From contig JAVTVX010000024.1 in NCBI GenBank assembly GCA_033439265.1, positions 5,583,001 through 5,647,000 of the forward strand: a DNA stretch of 64,000 nucleotides, written 5' to 3'. Under the pieces are notes generated by a model, which saw only the letters and a list, made by a program, of their open reading frames with translations, was not told the origin of the DNA and ran no database searches. Shown piece by piece: positions 50,234 through 61,051 of the stretch; within the stretch, counting starts at the first letter, position 1; every line of letters starts with the position of its first letter. A program made the position numbers and the translations under genes. The DNA comes from Dillenia suffruticosa. Lineage: Eukaryota; Streptophyta; Magnoliopsida; Dilleniales; Dilleniaceae.

Positions 50234-50251
50234 ATAAGCTTTAAAATTTGT

Positions 50252-51440
50252 AGCCCAATCATGAGATTATGCAAAAGGTCCAAGCCCAGAAAAGCACCCA
50301 ACCAAAAGGCCCAATTTAGATTGGCAAAGGCTTCCCATGCCACTCCCACTATTTTGGCTTTTAGCTGGGCGAGCTGGGTTTTGTTTTCAGCAAGTTGGAA
50401 ACCAAACCATTGCCCAAGTATTAGGGAGCATACCCTACCATCAACAAGGCATATGCAATTTTGCGAAAGAAGAGGCCACCTCATTGTGCCGTCCTGTCAA
50501 TACTCAAGTCCAAAATAGATGTGCCAAATTTTCAAACTAGCAAAGATGCTCTTGACGAGCAAGATGAACCACAACTGGATTGCGAACAAAACCAAATTTG
50601 GTTCAGCCTGAAAATAATAGTCAGATTTTCTATTTAGTTGGTGTATATCTTTTTTTTTCCCCTCAAAAAAGGTGCTGGTCATGGCTGACCAGGCCAGCAA
50701 TGACCTCACTAAAATCTTATCTCCTGCAAGGCATAGAAATCAATCTCGAACAAATATCCATTTCAACTTGGATTTTGATCCTGACTTTGTAATATAACAT
50801 ATTTTAATACAATAATTAAGTTGCTCATATCACTAATTTGATTTTTATGGTTAAGTAAGGTTTAAATTAATTAAATCTAACCTCACCATTAGAGCACGTA
50901 AGATTTTTTCATTGGGTGCTTTATGATTTCCTGATTCAGGGTTAAAAGGCAATTTATCAGTGAATGTAACAATCCATCAATATATAAAAGGCATATATTT
51001 ACAATGCTTCAAGAAACATAGTCTTATGCCTTCAATATATCTAACAGATTCTTCTCATAAAAGGGATGCCCTCAATATCTCTTTTTCTTTTTTATTCTTC
51101 TCTTTTACCGGCAATGTTCTAAATATCTGTACATTAAATGGAAAACGAGGGAGGAATTAAATGAATGACTAAAAATTTCCACACAATAACAAATCTGTTG
51201 AAACTTAACAGTGACGACATACAACAGAGAATTAAATCATCCGCCACATCACTGGGATTGTCAATATAAGATTTTTTTTTTTTTTTTTTTATAATTTATG
51301 TAATTCACTATATTAAAGATTTAGGTTGTTCAACATATGCCATCATTACTTGGACCAAGTCAAACAGGTTCTTATGCATAGCTGGGGCTCAGTCCAGAAA
51401 AGAGGCTTTTTATTTGGACAGTTCGCTTCTTCGTGAGAGA
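50252..51440. other. Intergenic spacer and SAM/PRXL2 gene promoter region
   Basis: AT-rich, with a poly-T run at about 51271-51290. No gene is recognised. The last few hundred bases are the presumed promoter and leader of the next gene. Confidence 0.45.
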
Positions 51441-53486
51441 ATGGGCTCATTTTCAATGGAGGATTTTGTTGGGGAGGGAATTCTAAAAGGACTGCTTCCG
51501 AAGCTATTAGAAGAAGGCTGGGATGATGTGCCAACATTGAAGATCATGAGAGCAGAAGACAGGGATGCAATAAACATGACTCAACAGCAAAAGGTTTTTT
51601 CTAATCCATCTGAATGAATGATTTCAAATCCCATAAATCTTCCAAAACCAGGTTCCTTTGATCATCTGTGTTTAATAGGATTTTTTTTCATCTGTTGTTG
51701 ATCATCTGCTGTTACGAAATTCATTAAGGGACACAAATATATGATCAACGATATTCATAATCCCAGGCTTCTACTTAATAAAGATATTTAAACTGATACA
51801 ATTAAACAAGATACTGATTTTGATAGTTTCATTCCAAGATCCTGGGGGATAGGTATTTATGAATGAAGAATAATTGACAGTAATCAAAACTTCTGAATTA
51901 CTAAAATCAGGAATCTATATTAAACTCCTCTGTTCTTCTCTAGGATGCGCTGGAAATCAGGGCATACCTGCATGATCGTGCTCTGATGCAGTATGCAGAC
52001 AAGCTAGAGGCCTCTGGCAAAGGTGTCCCAGAGCTTCTTGGCTTAAGTGCCGCAGATCTTTCATCTCAGTTTGGCATGAAGAGAGGCCACATAGCCCGTT
52101 TCACAGACAGATCCAGTTCATGTGCAGAAGATTCTTTGCTAGCTTCATATGCTGGTCCAGTAGGGAGAGTTACCGCAGCATCAAGAGGTGACAGTTTGTA
52201 TAACAGTCAGCACAGCTCTCTCAGCCCCACAAAGATGCAAAGCATGAACCGATCACCTAAGCAGATCAATTCTAATAATGAAAAAGCACTTGAGCAATCA
52301 GTGGCTCAGTTTAGGATTCAGGATGGTCATATCTTCAGGGGAATTGTTGCTGCTGAGCCTGCAGAGGCCCGAGTCTGTGGCTGTGTCCAACCTCCTCCCA
52401 TAGTTGAGGATGTTGCACCTCACTCAGTCATAGAAAACATCTCTGTGCAGAAATTAACCCCAGAATATAAGCTTGGGATGGAACGTCTGGTGAAGACTAA
52501 AACACCTCCGATGAAGGCTTCCGAACTATGGCGTGATAAACCAGCTGTTCTCCTCTGCATACGACGCCCAGGGTAAACTTCTGGATTTCCACCTAAAATT
52601 CACTTGTGCATTGTCATATGTTGCCACTGAAAGTCAGATTGACAAAAAAATGCCCAAATGTGTTAACTTCTAATTGGAAAAAGAAAGGAATAAAATCATA
52701 AAAGTATACCCAAAGCAGAATTTTCAAAGTAAGATACTAGTCCTAAATTGCTATCCTCTTTCAACCTGTTAATAGCTTAGTCCAACACCAATAGTAAACT
52801 AATGAATTGGCATTTATACTCTGTTTCTTCTATGCATGGAAAAACAGGTGTATCATGTGCAGAGCGGAGGCTTACCAGTTATATACAAAAAAAACTATAT
52901 TTGATGCACTTGGAATCCAATTATTTGCAGTTCTTCATGAGCACATTGAGTCAGAGGTATTTAACTCGCTTGGTCTTTCTGCTCTTTCAAACAACTCTAT
53001 AAATATACTTCTATTTGTTTCAGGTGAAAGACTTTTGGCCTCGTTATTGGGGTGGTGTCATACTCTTTGACCAGGGTATGGGATTCTTCAAAGCTTTGGG
53101 TGGAGGAAAGTTGCTGAAGGACAAGTTCTTAACAGGATTTGTGTTCAATTCGCGTGCTCTTGCAAACTACAAGCGTGCAAAGGCTATGGGACATGAGCAA
53201 AACTTCAAGGGGGAGGGTGAAATTAAGGGTGGACTTTTCGTTGTTGACAGTGGAAAGAGTGGTGTAGCTTACCAGTTTATTGAGAGAAATTTCGGCGATT
53301 GGGCACCTGTTGCAGAGGTTATTGAAATATGCTCCCGCTTGCAGGTGATTTTCATGGTCTTCTATAATTCCAACTACTGCTGCTGTCAAGGAGCTTTATG
53401 ACTAAGATAACTGTTCTTAAACTTTTTTGCAGAAACAGAAACAAGGTCAAGCAGATTCTATTGGCACTTCTCATGAATCGGGATGA
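51441..53486 (+). CDS. SAM-like plus peroxiredoxin-like 2 (AhpC/TSA-2) domain protein
   Basis: Thioredoxin-fold redox protein with an N-terminal helical region. Five exons, 51441-51593, 51944-52572, 52848-52956, 53024-53344 and 53433-53486, give 421 aa. Residues 1-110 contain two SAM-like helical segments (ILKGLLPKLLEEGWDDVPTL, then YADKLEASGKGVPELLGLSA), probably for protein-protein contact. Residues about 110-240 are a Ser-rich linker. The PRXL2/FAM213-type domain starts near 245, with the CxxC motif Cys262-Cys265 in RRPGCIMCRAEAY and the conserved FWPRYWGGVILFDQGMGFFKALGGG. GLFVVDSGKSGVAYQFIERNFGDWAP marks the end of the fold. The ATG chosen is the first in frame with the SAM region; there is no clear signal peptide. 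Its substrate is unknown. Confidence 0.88.
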
Positions 53487-54502
53487 AATTTCTGGTCTTC
53501 AACATGGGCTTCTTAAGATTCATTCTGTGTTATTTACTCTTCCTTCTTTGGAGCATACAATAGTAAAGGCATTTGTAACTTTCTAAGGTTAGATCTTGTT
53601 TGGTCATCCCTGTAGGAATTGTGTCAAGAATGGCTATGTAAGTTTTAACTTCTCTATTCTATTCATTTCTTTAAAGAGATTCGATTCTCTGATGTTCATA
53701 TCCAACGTATTTGCCTGTTCATCTAATTGAAGTGCATGGCATGCAACTTTAAGGGAAAAATATCCACATTACCAGACATGATACCATGCATAATGCAACA
53801 AAGATCAGTCCTAGCTGTCTAAGGCTTTTCTCGATCACTATTGCTCAACAAGCATCCATCACATTTTCCATGAAAACTTATACATAAAAAAACCCTAAGT
53901 TTGATGCAGAGAGGTCAGTTTGACACATAAAAACTTAGTGTATAACAAAAATAGTTTATAATGTTGAGAAAATTGGATCCAAACAACCTCTCTAAAACAT
54001 TATCCAAAATGATGAATGGTTCTACAAAGAATTTACCTAAACTGAGTACGTAATATCAGCCATACAAACCAGCATAAAACTGGAAACAAATGGTTTAAAA
54101 ATATCACCTCTTTCAATTGTAGTTTATAGAAGCCCTCTGAACAAAAAAATTATGCCAGGTCTGTTTTGCCTTTTCCTTCCAAGTAAACCGATCAGTGGAC
54201 ACACTCGGCCACCTCATGAAAATGCCAACAGTTCTCCGATAATTGTTGTAATGCTTCTAACTTTTCTCCACAATTGAAATATTAGCTCTGTTTAGATCCC
54301 GAATATGTTTAACTATGGATGAGAAAATGCCTTCTGATTACCATGAACATGTTTCCCACCAGAAAATCATCCTTAAATGATTTTTGGAAAACCTCACCAC
54401 AGCATGAGTGTAGTGGCTTCATGTGTTTTTGAAGACACGCTGTGTCCCGTAACACAGTTATGGTAATACCCTTTGGAATAATTTTGGACAAACTGAATTG
54501 TG
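53487..54502. other. Spacer between SAM/PRXL2 gene and PPR-DYW pseudogene
   Basis: Includes the 3' UTR of the preceding gene and AT-rich DNA. No coding sequence is recognised; the two genes are convergent here. Confidence 0.5.
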
Positions 54503-56374
54503 TCACCAGAAATCTCCACATGAACATATTCCATCTTTAAACAAATGGAACCTGACTAAATCTCTTACTACAATATCTCTCTGGGTGATCTTAGAAATGA
54601 ACTTAGTGGCAGTATGGCAATCCCCACAGACCCTAAGATTCTTCATTACTCTTATGGGTTGCCCAGGAGGAATAAAAATCAAGCCAAATGATATTGCAAG
54701 CTTCTCACTGTAGTGGTTGAGCATTTTGATCTTCCGTGTCTCATCAACATCATGAAGAACAGAAGTCATATCAGGGACATAACCCTCGTCCAACATTTTG
54801 AAATATAGTTTTTCGACCTCAGAATATATCATATCTGAATAAGGGCTAGATCGATCATCAGACAAGAATATATGTACTTTGTTCTTATACTTAATCCAAC
54901 TCTATCCAGGCTCCTTTTTTATTCCCTTGGCTCTCATACCTCGTCCAAGATGAGCCTAACCATCCCAATGCCCTTTAGCAGCATAGATACTTGCAAGCAA
55001 GACATAGCTTGCAGGATTTTCCGGCTCTAGTTGCAGTAAAGAATCAGCTGCCCATTCACCTATTTCTAGGTTTCCATGAACTTTACAAGAACTCAGCTGG
55101 GTAGCCCAGCCTATCGCATCTGGTTGCTGAGGCATCTTTTCTATGAAACTTCTTGCTTCTTCTAGCCTCCCTGCTCGACTAAAAAGATAAATCATACAAG
55201 TGTAGTGATCACGAATTGGCACAATTCTGTGTTCTTTAACCATGCATTGAATTGAAATACTTGCGACTGTCCTCCACGAGTCCTGCTCTACTGCAAGCAG
55301 AACACCAATAAAAGTAACTCCATCAGGTTTCAGACCATGGGCCAACATCCTCTCAAACAGATCAATTGTCTCACGAGCTTTCCAAAACTGGGCATACCCT
55401 GAAACTAGTGCAGTCCAAGAGACTTCGTCTGTAGTTTTCATCTCATTGAATAATTTATGGGATTCCTTGATGCTTCCACATTTACCATACAAGGTAATGA
55501 CTGCATTGGAAACTGTAATAAACGAAATTAGCCCATGAGTTAAGGCTTGGCCATGGGACTGGGAACCTTCTTCTAAGCTGGCTAGATTAGCACAAGAGCT
55601 GATCACACTCCCCATGGTAAAATCATCAGGTAGAATCCCATTTATTAGCATCTCAGAATATATCTTAACAGCTTCTATACTAAATCCATTCTGACCATAG
55701 CCTACTAGCATTGCAGTCCAGGTCACAATATTCCTTTTGGTCATCCCCTTAAATAGTCTCCGCATATTTTATGTTCCTGCACTTGCAGTACATATCAACA
55801 AAAGCACTACCAGCAAATACATTATCTGCATAATCAGACCTAATTATATAAGAATGGATCTGCTTCCCTTCTTTTAGGGCCACAAGTCCTCCACAAGCAG
55901 TCAACACACCGCCAAAAGTATTCTGATCAATAGAGAATTCTTCCATACCATCAAAAACCATCTTTGCATCATGAACTAAACCAGCTTTGCAATACATATC
56001 CACCAAAGGACTACCCACAAACACATAAGAACCAAAACCGAATTTCACTATCTGCCCATGAATTTGCTTACCCACATTAACACAACCCCGATTAGACGAC
56101 AATATAAGCATCGTAGAAAACGTAATCCGATTCAAATTCACCGCCCCGCCTATCAACATCAACTTATACACCTTCACCGCATCAGCAAACCTCCCAATAC
56201 TGGAATAACCCGAAATGGATTGTTGAGTTTTGCATAAGTGGTTATAAGATTGTTGAGGAGAAATGTTTCTGGGTTTGTGATGGTTTTGAGAATAAGGCAG
56301 TGGAGCTTCTTGACTTGGGTTTGGCTCCAGCAAAGTTTCAGCAATGACGGGAGGTGGTTGGAAGAAGAAGCCAT
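54503..56374 (-). pseudogene. Decayed PPR-DYW gene (PCMP-H22 type)
   Basis: DYW-class PPR proteins edit organellar RNA (C to U). On the minus strand, pieces of one such protein appear in order over at least four frames. MASSSNHLPSLLKLCWSQTQ comes first (from 56374). A PLS repeat block (about 56220-55755, with NLNRITFSTMLILSSN and DNVFAGSAFVDMYCKC) follows. The next piece runs from 55740 to 54956 (NIVTWTAMLVGYGQNG, FMLAHGLKPDGVTFIGV-type words). The last is 54865-54503, ending in CGDCHTATKFISKI and CSCGDFW. About 70 residues are missing after TTYAKLNN and about 90 after MVFDGMEE. A short frame excursion near 55320-55240 returns to frame. The HxE of the deaminase lies in a lost part or is not seen. 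The relation to Arabidopsis At1g68930 is from memory. Confidence 0.88.
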
Positions 56375-57033
56375 GACATGACGTTGATTTTGAACCGATG
56401 GTTTGGCGGGAATCTGTAACTTCAATAATGGAGTTTTCGTGTCGGTTGAGGACAGACCAACTTTTCATCATACGAATTTTAGACCTCTTTTCGGCCATTC
56501 GAAGAAAGTTTTGCTAGTTTTAATTATGATATATTGATAATTCTAGTTTTTTTTTTCCAAAAATATTGATAATAATAATTTTAAAAAAAATTATTATTAA
56601 AACTAGACAACTCAAATGAGTTTTGAGTTAAATGGAATAAATATTTACAATGTAATCCACAAAAATATTTTTTAGATTGATTAATAAAATTAGAATCAAA
56701 TTAATCAAATCAGATTAAATCTATTTATATTATAAATTGGTCAAAATATATTTATGTGAACGGTTACATAAGCATTTAATCTATTTATTCACAGAATCAT
56801 TTGACCCATCTAATGTTATTTACTTTTTTATTTTAATTAAAAATTATATTAATTATAATTAAAATAATTAAAATAATAAAAAAAAGCAATAACTAAGGCA
56901 ATTGAGATTTTTTGAGATAGAACCCACCATTTGTAAAAAGCATTAGGTCTTTTCTTTCGGTCTCCCTTTGCCAGTGAACTTGCGTTGAAACTTAGGGTAA
57001 GTGGCAAATATTTTACAATTAAGATTAAGCTTC

Positions 57034-57157
57034 CTTTTTTTTTTTTTTTGGTATAATGAGATACAATCAAGCAGGTTCGAACTAGCTAAGGAAGGATGAA
57101 AGTGGGAAGGATGAAAGTGGGAAGACTCTACCGTTTGAACTTTTCCTGAGGGACATA
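57034..57157 (-). mobile_element. SINE-like element, minus orientation
   Basis: Read on the minus strand, it has an A-box-like CAAACGGTAGAGTC, a B-box-like AGTTCGAACCTG and a tail of about 15 A. The body carries an internal repeat of CCCACTTTCATCCTT. Possible 7-bp flanking repeats AAGCTTC lie at 57027-57033 and 57158-57164. This is typical of a tRNA-derived SINE; the outer limits are approximate. Confidence 0.45.
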
Positions 57158-57315
57158 AAGCTTCTAATTAAAAAACTACTTTTGCGAGTATACTAAAGAT
57201 TTTTAAGGTATTTTGATTGTCTGATGATTCAAAAGAAACTATAACAGATTTATGTTAAAAATAATAATTATGATTCAATTTAAAAATTTATCAATAAAAA
57301 TGGAGTAAGAACACC

Positions 57316-57420
57316 CTTCACTGCCTTCCACCATTTTTTTACTCTAGACAATAAAGAAAAGAAAAGGTCTTCACTACCTTCCACCATTTTTTACTCTAGA
57401 CAGTAAAGAAAAGAAAAGGT
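57316..57420 (+). repeat. 53-bp tandem duplication
   Basis: Two copies (57316-57368, 57369-57420) of a unit with CTTCACTRCCTTCCACC, TTTACTCTAGACA and AAAGAAAAGAAAAGG. The second ends at the SINE-like insert. Confidence 0.9.
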
Positions 57421-57519
57421 CCCCGCCGGACAACCTAGTAGTCAGAGTCCCCTTCCTCTAGCGTGATAATCTCAGATTTGAATCTTTATTTTACAAAAGA
57501 AAAATAATAATAATAAATA
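57420..57519 (+). mobile_element. SINE-like retroposon with 15-bp flanking repeats
   Basis: A 100-bp insert with AGTAGTCAGAGTCCCCTTCC (A-box-like region), GATTTGAATC (decayed B-box) and an A-rich tail with (AAT)n. It is flanked by AAAGAAAAGAAAAGG at 57405-57419 and 57520-57534. The flanking repeats are of low complexity, which weakens the case. The length and 3' half resemble the insert at 50134-50233. Confidence 0.5.
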
Positions 57520-58402
57520 AAAGAAAAGAAAAGGGGCTCACTTTTTAATGGAAAAATGTTCATAATTTCTGCAATGTCAGAGAAAATAGAGGGAAGTAAA
57601 TTGCAGTTTTAGGCAAATAGTCACAGATTTGGTCTAGGTGTTAAATTACGGGGTAAAGGTCTAATCTCTCTTTTGCAAATTATTGTTATCTATTAAGCAT
57701 TTTCTATTAAAATCACGAGTTTAAGAATAATTCCCTCTGCAGATTCTGTGCAAGTAACTGCCAACGAGTTACTTGAGAGTTCAGACAGCAAACTTGCTAA
57801 AGATGTTTCCAATGTTTTTACAAAGTTTAAGGCCGTAGGAATTTTATGAGATCCAGAGCATCCTCTTGGAAAGCACAGTTGAGATTCGTATTGCTTCTGT
57901 CTTTAACTTTGGATGCTGAATTTTGGCTGTCCATGTCTCAGAGAATCTTTTCTGCATTACTTGGAATTAAACAACATCCAAGTGCTTGACAAATAGTTGA
58001 AACTTGAGGTAAAAATGTATACTTACAAAGGTAAACGAATATCATTTCATTTTTGTCAATACATGATCATCATTCATCGCATACAAGTTTCTAATTCCTT
58101 CCCCAAGTTGAATGCAACAAGAACAATCACCTTCACCCTCACCCTCTTGTCAAGTACTACTTGAAAATACATTTCCGCAGATGATCAATTCCTCCTGTGA
58201 AACTAAAATAGCAAGTCTCAAGTCATGACTTTTATCGGATTTGCTTTTTCTAGGTACTCACAGAGTACAGGGAGAAGATCAATATGACAACCTTCTTTTT
58301 TGAGATCCAAATGGCAGAAGCGAATCTTCTCTGAACAAGGCCTTGACAATGAGCGGGGAAAGGACAGAATTTTTTGAAGGAAGAATGCGGGTAAAAACCT
58401 AA

Positions 58403-61051
58403 TCAAAGTTCAACTTTCATATGTCCCATTGGCAGTGAACCTGAAAATAGTGGAGGCCAGTTATTATAGTTAGGTCAAGAAACACAAGTTAATCAAGTCG
58501 AGGGTTTTGGTTAAAACAGCTTATACCACTTAGTTCTTGGCTACTGAAAGGCATGCTGGCACCAAAGCTCATCTGGACAACATTGTTAAGCTCATCATCC
58601 CACATATTTGGAAGCTGTAACAATATAATAAGTAATATAAATCCTTGGTACCCCAAAGCTTGTGAAAACCAAGAATTGACTCATGGCACAATCATTAGTT
58701 TCAGACCTAATCTAGAGTCACGTGGTCCATTTAAATTTGATTGCAACTTGCAAGATATGAGGCCAATTTTCTAGAAGTTGAAACTAGGCTCTCCTCAAAT
58801 GCATCGGTATGAGGCTTCATCATTCTGTTTGCAAAGATTAGCCATCTTTCTACATAAAGCTTGTTGATTAACACTTTACGCAAGTGAAAAGTGATGATGG
58901 GAAAATGTGTTCCTAGCGTTAAGGAGACAAGAAGAGAAGGGTCATCATTAACCTCATGAATGAGAGTGTACCTGAGACTTGGGCTCCTTAAATCCTCCGC
59001 CTGGAGCAGTCAATTGGGAGCTAATGGTTCTTCGTAGTGCATCTGAAGAGTTTCCCAAGCCAGATAGCCCCTGTTGAATGAGTCCTGATTGAGGAGGTTG
59101 AAGCAGACCTGGATAAGGCATGGCCATATCCCGGGTGAACCCAAGAGTTGAAGGACCAGCCTGTGACTGAAGGATCTATCATAAATTACAAGTAGCACAG
59201 GAATCAGAACAAATGCCAACACTCGATCTCAATTGCAATTTTCCCGCATAGCAAGCATGTCCCACTTACATCTTTAGTAAGTAGACCTTCAATGTTAAAG
59301 TCCAGTCGCGGATTGACAGTAGCAAGTTTCATTGACAAGAACTGGAAAACAGTAATGTGTTGTACCAGAGTTATTATTTTATTAAAAACACATAAATGAA
59401 GCCACTGATAAATGAAGCCCCAAATGTATATCTCTGGAATTCTGATTAAACATAAATGTTACAGAAGGCTTAATTGATTAATGACATTGACTAACATACC
59501 TCAACCTGTCGTTGCAGTGATTGCACGTAATTAATAATTTCATCCAGCATGACAGCCTTGCCTGTTACCTACAAAAAGTGCTAATTGAAGTAATAACCTA
59601 GAATAATAAATTCAATTGTAGCCATAATTCAGACAATCCTTCACCAATCTGGTGTAATGAACCAACCTTGCTGCAGCCAGGTACAAGGTCTTGAAGAAAC
59701 TTCATTCTTTCACTGATTTTCTCCCTTCTTACCTGTCATTTAAGACATCCAAAAATCAATAAATATACATACATAAAATAGAAACAAAACCAGAGGTGAA
59801 TAAACCTACTCTTTCCGCAAGACTGTGACTGTTTGTAGCCTGGCCTCTTCTTGCTCTGACATGAATATAATCTTCCTTGGGATTTTCTGAAGTCTGATAC
59901 CCCTGTTTTCCATTCTTTCCATTATGTTTATTAGCAGTTGAAGTTGGATTTTGATCTCCCTTTGGTTGAATTTCAGAGTTCTCCTTTGCAGGCTCACCGG
60001 GTTGCTCAGGAACTCCCTTGATATGGTCAAGCTCAGTACCCTGCAGTAGCCAATTGACATTATTGATAGAAACGAGTTTTTAACACCATCCACATACACA
60101 CATAAAAATTTTCAGTGTAGAAATCTTTCTAACCTGACCACCCCGTTTCCTTTTCTTCAAGCCAATTCCCTTATTAGGGGATCGTTGCCCACCAGCACAA
60201 TCTAAGATAGATGCCTCTTCTTCAGCACCACCACCGCTAAATTCTGCCTCGTCAGACTCATTCCCAGAAACTCCTACCCCTTTCTTTGCTTCATCATGAG
60301 ACCTCCTAGAACTCTCATTCTTCTGTGGGTTACCTTCTATTGCCACGTGGTCAACAGACATCGAAACAGTGTGAGAACCCCCAACTGCGCCCTGTTCAAT
60401 CCTCTGAGATTGCTCCTCTGCCAAAAATCTATTGTCTCCTAAAATTTCTTGTGGACTAGACATCATCCTTGCACCCCTAGCGTATGGACTAATTGAATCT
60501 GGCATATTAATGGGGTTCATTATGTCACTGAAATTCCCACTATTGAAGCAGGAAAACCTGGCAGCTCGCTCAATGAAAGCAGAATCAGCTGGGAATTGGG
60601 ACAAGCTCTGCGGGAGCATAGCTGCAGCAGACGGTAAGAATATGCCTTCTTTTATCATTGTGCCTTGTGGATTCCACCCTTGATCAAGATTTTTCTCAAT
60701 ACCTGCTCTAAAAAAGCCGGGAAGACCTTTTCTAAATCCTAGTGCACTTGAATTGCTTGCAGTAGTCTGCACATTCATATCACAAAAACCCAGAGTATTT
60801 TGATTTGTGGGCTGCTCCCAAAGACTTGGGCAAAACGACTCAACCATGGAAGCAGACGAGCAGGAAGAAGAACCTACAAGATCTTCTTTGCAAACGCTCA
60901 TGGAATTTCCAGTGGGAACTAAACCCGTCGATGTATTGGCAAGATTTGCACTTTCAAAACGCCAATCCAAGGATATGCCACTAGGATGAAAGTTTGAAGG
61001 ATCTTGACTACTTTTTTCAAGCTCAAACTTATCCTTGTCATCCAAATCCAT
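58403..61051 (-). CDS. BHLH49: bHLH transcription factor, bHLH49-like
   Basis: Nuclear basic helix-loop-helix factor of the bHLH49/62/78 (CIB/BEE-related) group, which binds G-box/E-box DNA as a dimer. Eight exons: 60134-61051, 59810-60040, 59667-59732, 59500-59568, 59270-59341, 58972-59175, 58527-58614 and 58403-58440; 561 aa. The basic region is RARRGQATNSHSLAERVRRE with His378, Glu382 and Arg386, the set that reads CACGTG. The helices follow (ISERMKFLQDLVPGC, then VMLDEIINYVQSLQRQVEFL). The N-terminus MDLDDKDKFELEK and the motif QFPADSAFIERAARFS agree with bHLH49 as recalled, and the C-terminus HMKVEL resembles the family end MKVEP. The reading frame is open above the ATG but has no further ATG. 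A KKRKR stretch at residues 299-303 may be a nuclear signal. Confidence 0.94.

Larger units (their letters stand above)
56375..58402. other. Intergenic region with SINE-like inserts
   Basis: AT-rich spacer. It holds a 53-bp tandem duplication (57316-57420), two SINE-like inserts listed separately, and an exon-like ORF at 57743-57849 that I cannot assign. Nothing else is supported as coding. Confidence 0.5.
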
